Source of the DNA: Microbacterium sp. zg-B96
Lineage (GTDB): Bacteria; Actinomycetota; Actinomycetes; Actinomycetales; Microbacteriaceae
NCBI RefSeq assembly: GCF_030246865.1
Contig: NZ_CP126738.1
Location: 2,604,001-2,668,000 of the forward strand
DNA length: 64,000 bases
Direction: 5' to 3'
Shown: positions 61,678 to 64,000 of the stretch, in pieces
How the letters are laid out: each line of letters starts with the position of its first letter
How positions within the stretch are numbered: position 1 is the first letter of the stretch
The notes under the pieces: model-generated
Database searches by the model: none
The model's input: the letters and a program-made list of their open reading frames with translations, nothing else
What the model was told of the DNA's origin: nothing
Made by a program: the position numbers and the translations under genes

Positions 61678-61845
61678 TCACACCCCGTGTTCCGGCGCTC
61701 CCGTCCACACGGCCTCCTCAGCGACGAGATCCTCGAAGATCGTGACCACCCCCGATCCGCTTTCGGATGCCACCAGGCGGTAGCCACGGGGAAGATCATC
61801 CACGAGCTGCCGTGCCCTCGGTCCTCCGACCAACAGATACACCAT
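61678..61845 (-). CDS. Small hypothetical protein
   Basis: 55 residues: MVYLLVGGPRARQLVDDL then a basic/acidic mix ending GAPEHGV. No family is recognised. A -10-like TACGGT (61857-61852, minus strand) lies 6 nt before the ATG at 61845, the same leaderless arrangement as several firm genes nearby, and codon use looks native. The frame is open to 61935, but I prefer the ATG. Confidence 0.5.
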   Translation of the reverse strand: MVYLLVGGPRARQLVDDLPRGYRLVASESGSGVVTIFEDLVAEEAVWTGAPEHGV

Positions 61846-61985
61846 GCAGGCACCGTATGCCCGGTGGAGCAATATGCGGGAGAGGTTGCGCTGGGACGCT
61901 GAGGGCTCTAAGAGATAAGCTCGGTCGTGCTGCACGCCACCCGCTCGGGTGTGTGACTCACCCAGCCAGAAGGAAGTGTTGCACC

Positions 61986-62345
61986 GTGGGTACCTTGTAC
62001 TACGGCGGCGAGTCGACGCCCGTCAACATCGAGGATCGCGCACTTGCGCACCTGAAAGTCGTGATCGCTACCAAGCTGCGCCGCGGCGAGAGCTTCACCG
62101 TTTCCTGGCGGCATCCCGACGACCAGCCGCGCGGACGCAGCACGGTGTGGATCCACCCCTCCATCCCGCTGCGCTTCGTCTTCGACGATCCAGAGCCCAC
62201 ACAGCTCAGCCGCAGCTGGGTCGAGGAGCTCGCCAGCAGCGCGAACTCGTCCGGTGGCGTCATGCTCATCGCAGAGCACTTCGACACCGAGGCGATCGAC
62301 GTGGTCGATGACCACCGCGAGGACTCCTCGGCAGCGCTCGCGTAA
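61986..62345 (+). CDS. DUF7882-family small protein
   Basis: 119 residues from the GTG at 61986. It begins VGTLYYGGESTPVNIEDRALAHLKVVIATKLRRGESFTVSW and continues STVWIHPSIPLRFVFDDPEP. This matches a small actinobacterial family (DUF7882) often mis-named ATP-dependent DNA ligase in databases; nothing ligase-like is present. AGAAGGAAG precedes the GTG by ~9 bases. Function unknown. Family name is from memory. Confidence 0.75.
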   Translation: MGTLYYGGESTPVNIEDRALAHLKVVIATKLRRGESFTVSWRHPDDQPRGRSTVWIHPSIPLRFVFDDPEPTQLSRSWVEELASSANSSGGVMLIAEHFDTEAIDVVDDHREDSSAALA

Positions 62346-62418
62346 CAGCCCCGCTCACAGGCACGGCCTCACGACGGGACCCGGTGCGCCCGGCCCGTCT
62401 GCGGGATAGGTTTCGGTC

Positions 62419-63501
62419 ATGCCGAACGCCCTGACCATCGGCACTCGACACGGCTCGAGCGCCACTGCCCACGTTCTCGCGACGAAGCTGAACCGGCACA
62501 CCTTCTGGTGCGGCCAGAGCGGGTCGGGGAAGACCTATGCCCTCGGCGTGCTGCTCGAGCAGCTGATCCTCGGCACCCGACTGCCGATCGTGATCCTCGA
62601 TCCGAACTCGGACTTCGTGCGCGTGAAAGAGCTGCGCGACACCGCGCCCGACACGGCTGCCGCGCAGTGGCGGCAGCGGGACATCCGAGTGCTGCGGCCC
62701 GGCGACGGCGAGGCGGATCGTCTACGTGTGCGGTTCCTGGGGATGACTCTCCAGGCGCGCGCCGCGGTGCTGCGGATCGATCCCATCATCGACCCCGAGG
62801 ACTACAACGCCATGCTGCGGCTGGAATCGCATGTGCAGACCAATCTGCGCGGTCACCTCGTGCAGTGGCTGCGCGATCAGGACGATCCGTCGTGGCATCG
62901 CCTGGCGTTGCGGCTGGAGAACCTCGGCATCGCCGACCTGGACGTCTGGGCGTGGGGCGGTGAGGACCTCACCCAGGTCATCGATCAGCGAGCCGACGCG
63001 ACCGTCATCGACCTGGGCGGCTTCGCGACGCCGATCGAGCCGAAAGCCGCCGCGCTCGCGTCCCTGGACCACTTGTGGAGCCGCCGACATGAGCGCATCG
63101 GCCGTCTCATCGTCATCGATGAGGCGCACAACCTCTGCTCCCCCGACCCTGCGACCGAGATCGACCGGCTGCTCACCGAGCGGATCGTGCAGATCGCCGC
63201 AGAGGGACGCAAGTACGGGCTCTGGTTGCTGTTGTCGACCCAGCGCCCCTCGAAGGTGCACCCGAACGCGCTGTCGCAATGTGACAACCTCGCGCTGATG
63301 AAAATGAGCTCGCTCGCCGATGTCGCCGAGATCGGACGGCATCTCGGATACGCCCCCGACGACCTGCTCGCCCAGGCACCGTCGTTCCGGCAGGGTCAGG
63401 CGCTGTTCGCCGGTGGCTTCACCGAGGCGCCGCAGATCGTGCAGATGGGCGCACGACTCACCCAGGAGGGCGGGTTCGACGTCCCGATCGAGCTGCGGTA
63501 G
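62419..63501 (+). CDS. HerA-like/DUF87 AAA+ ATPase, orphan
   Basis: 360 residues. Walker A is CGQSGSGKTYALGVLLEQL and Walker B RLIVIDEAHNLCSP, with a sensor-like LLLSTQRPSKVHPNALSQCDN. The pattern DPNSDFVRV and the C-terminal segment LAQAPSFRQGQALFAGGF are typical of HerA/VirB4-type hexameric translocases. It lacks the usual N-terminal HAS-barrel and has no NurA or SIR2-type partner next to it. The ATG at 62419 follows TAGGTT (62407-62412) by 6 nt, so it is probably leaderless. Confidence 0.85.
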   Translation: MPNALTIGTRHGSSATAHVLATKLNRHTFWCGQSGSGKTYALGVLLEQLILGTRLPIVILDPNSDFVRVKELRDTAPDTAAAQWRQRDIRVLRPGDGEADRLRVRFLGMTLQARAAVLRIDPIIDPEDYNAMLRLESHVQTNLRGHLVQWLRDQDDPSWHRLALRLENLGIADLDVWAWGGEDLTQVIDQRADATVIDLGGFATPIEPKAAALASLDHLWSRRHERIGRLIVIDEAHNLCSPDPATEIDRLLTERIVQIAAEGRKYGLWLLLSTQRPSKVHPNALSQCDNLALMKMSSLADVAEIGRHLGYAPDDLLAQAPSFRQGQALFAGGFTEAPQIVQMGARLTQEGGFDVPIELR

Positions 63502-63824
63502 CGCCGTAGCGGATCGAGATGTGCGCCGCGGGCGACGCCGAGGGCGCCTCGGCGCCCGCCTTCCAGACCTGGCACACCCTGCCGGTCCCAGCATCACGAT
63601 CCCGCGCGCCTCTCCATCGGTCAAGCGCCCCAGATCGTGACCAGCGCTCTCTCGCTCGCCTCGACGCTGCCGATCCTCTACCTGCCTTCGCGGCAGTTGC
63701 ACCGCGGCTTCTTCGTGACTCTGCTTCCTGGGCTCGGGCTCGCGGCCGCGATGATCCTCGTCGACCAGACCTTCGGTTCCGGCGCCTTCGGGGCGGTCGC
63801 GATCATCCCCGCGGTCCTGTCCAG
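63502..63824. other. Non-coding or decayed stretch downstream of the ATPase gene
   Basis: No convincing gene is seen. The best open frame is 63637-63849, described separately. Codon bias is weak in all frames. Together with the truncated regulator that follows, this looks like a decayed region. Confidence 0.4.
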
Positions 63825-63849
63825 GAATGGGATCGCACCGCGGAAATGA
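63637..63849 (+). pseudogene. Short membrane-protein-like frame, possibly a remnant
   Basis: 70 residues from a GTG, with hydrophobic stretches FFVTLLPGLGLAAAMILVD and GAFGAVAIIPAVL. It could be the end of a lost membrane protein or a chance frame. It overlaps the MmyB-type fragment in another frame. No Shine-Dalgarno was found. Confidence 0.3.
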
Positions 63850-64000
63850 ACGTCGCGATGCTGCGCACGGAAGCGGGACGCGATCCGCACAACAAGGATC
63901 TGCATGATCTCGTCGGCGAACTCTCAACGCGTAGCGACCACTTCCGCCGGCTGTGGAGCCGTCATGACGTGTGGCACCACGAGTCGGGTGTCAAGAAGTA
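63828..64000 (+). pseudogene. Truncated MmyB-type XRE regulator (C-terminal ligand-binding part only)
   Basis: From a Trp codon at 63828 the frame reads WDRTAEMNVAMLRTEAGRDP then LVGELSTRSDHFRRLWSRHDVWHHESGVK to the window edge. This is the conserved C-terminal region of MmyB-like regulators (~270 residues when complete). The N-terminal helix-turn-helix and first part of the ligand domain are absent upstream, where homology stops abruptly. Possibly started at ATG 63846, but more likely a remnant. The rest lies beyond the window. Confidence 0.65.

Noticed and set aside
61986..62345. ATP-dependent DNA ligase fragment
   Set aside because: The name is attached to such proteins in some databases, but at 119 residues there is no ligase motif (no KxDG). 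It is better left as a DUF7882-type protein.

Overview
The window is high-GC (roughly 70%) actinobacterial DNA with dense, mostly operonic gene layout. The protein families, the use of GTG/TTG starts and leaderless starts, the DUF7882 protein, and a constantly recurring GGATGCC/GGCATCC word all point to Microbacteriaceae, most likely Microbacterium. The identification rests on gene content and style, not on a database search. No complete insertion sequence, prophage or CRISPR array was seen. Sixty-two genes or gene remnants are listed, plus promoters, operators, hairpins and repeats.

Layout, left to right. (1) 0-8 kb: the end of a molybdenum-cofactor gene (mogA/moaB type), an SDR/DUF2867 protein, an FdhF/YdeP-type molybdopterin oxidoreductase, a PAP2 phosphatase, a Bcr/CflA-type exporter, and a DUF3105-DUF305 pair. 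(2) 8-11.7 kb: an alpha-glucoside-type sugar ABC importer (two permeases, one lipoprotein, no ATPase) with a LacI-type operator. (3) 11.8-13 kb: rplJ-rplL with an L10-type leader and attenuator. (4) 13-28.9 kb: a YqaJ nuclease; a DHA2 drug exporter with its MarR regulator and two operators lying on the promoter; a seven-gene sugar uptake and catabolism operon (RbsA/RbsC-like importer, Gfo/Idh/MocA dehydrogenase, two sugar isomerases) opposite a ROK regulator; a quinone-oxidoreductase-like enzyme; an ArgP/LysE pair; acylphosphatase. (5) 28.9-32 kb: rplA, rplK, nusG, secE and tRNA-Trp. (6) 32-42.3 kb: a putrescine/GABA catabolic operon opposite a PucR regulator. (7) 42.5-47.5 kb: the glyoxylate shunt genes aceB and aceA opposite a RamB-type regulator. 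(8) 47.6-55.7 kb: a YciI protein, a large LuxR (LAL) regulator opposite a methyltransferase, and a two-component system co-transcribed with an ABC-2 exporter. (9) 55.8-59 kb: aspC, murB and two MaoC-type dehydratase genes. (10) 59-64 kb: a TSUP transporter, a DUF2510 protein, an aldo/keto reductase, a DUF7882 protein, an orphan HerA-like ATPase and a broken MmyB-type regulator.

How the parts fit. Blocks 3, 5 and 9 match the conserved actinobacterial order maoC-murB-aspC-tRNA-Trp-secE-nusG-rplK-rplA-rplJ-rplL, here split by two accessory blocks of about 16 kb and 24 kb. The accessory blocks are mostly self-contained regulator-plus-pathway modules. The putrescine/GABA module can in principle take putrescine to succinate and so feed the TCA and glyoxylate cycles encoded next to it.

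The most unusual signals are at DNA level. They are: a 65-bp near-palindromic element in three copies; a 4 x 20 bp and an 84-bp tandem repeat, each at a gene end; a pair of palindromic elements at 301-465; and the GGATGCC word, which appears in all frames and forms the stems of several terminator-like hairpins. There is also an apparent frameshift at the end of a response regulator gene.
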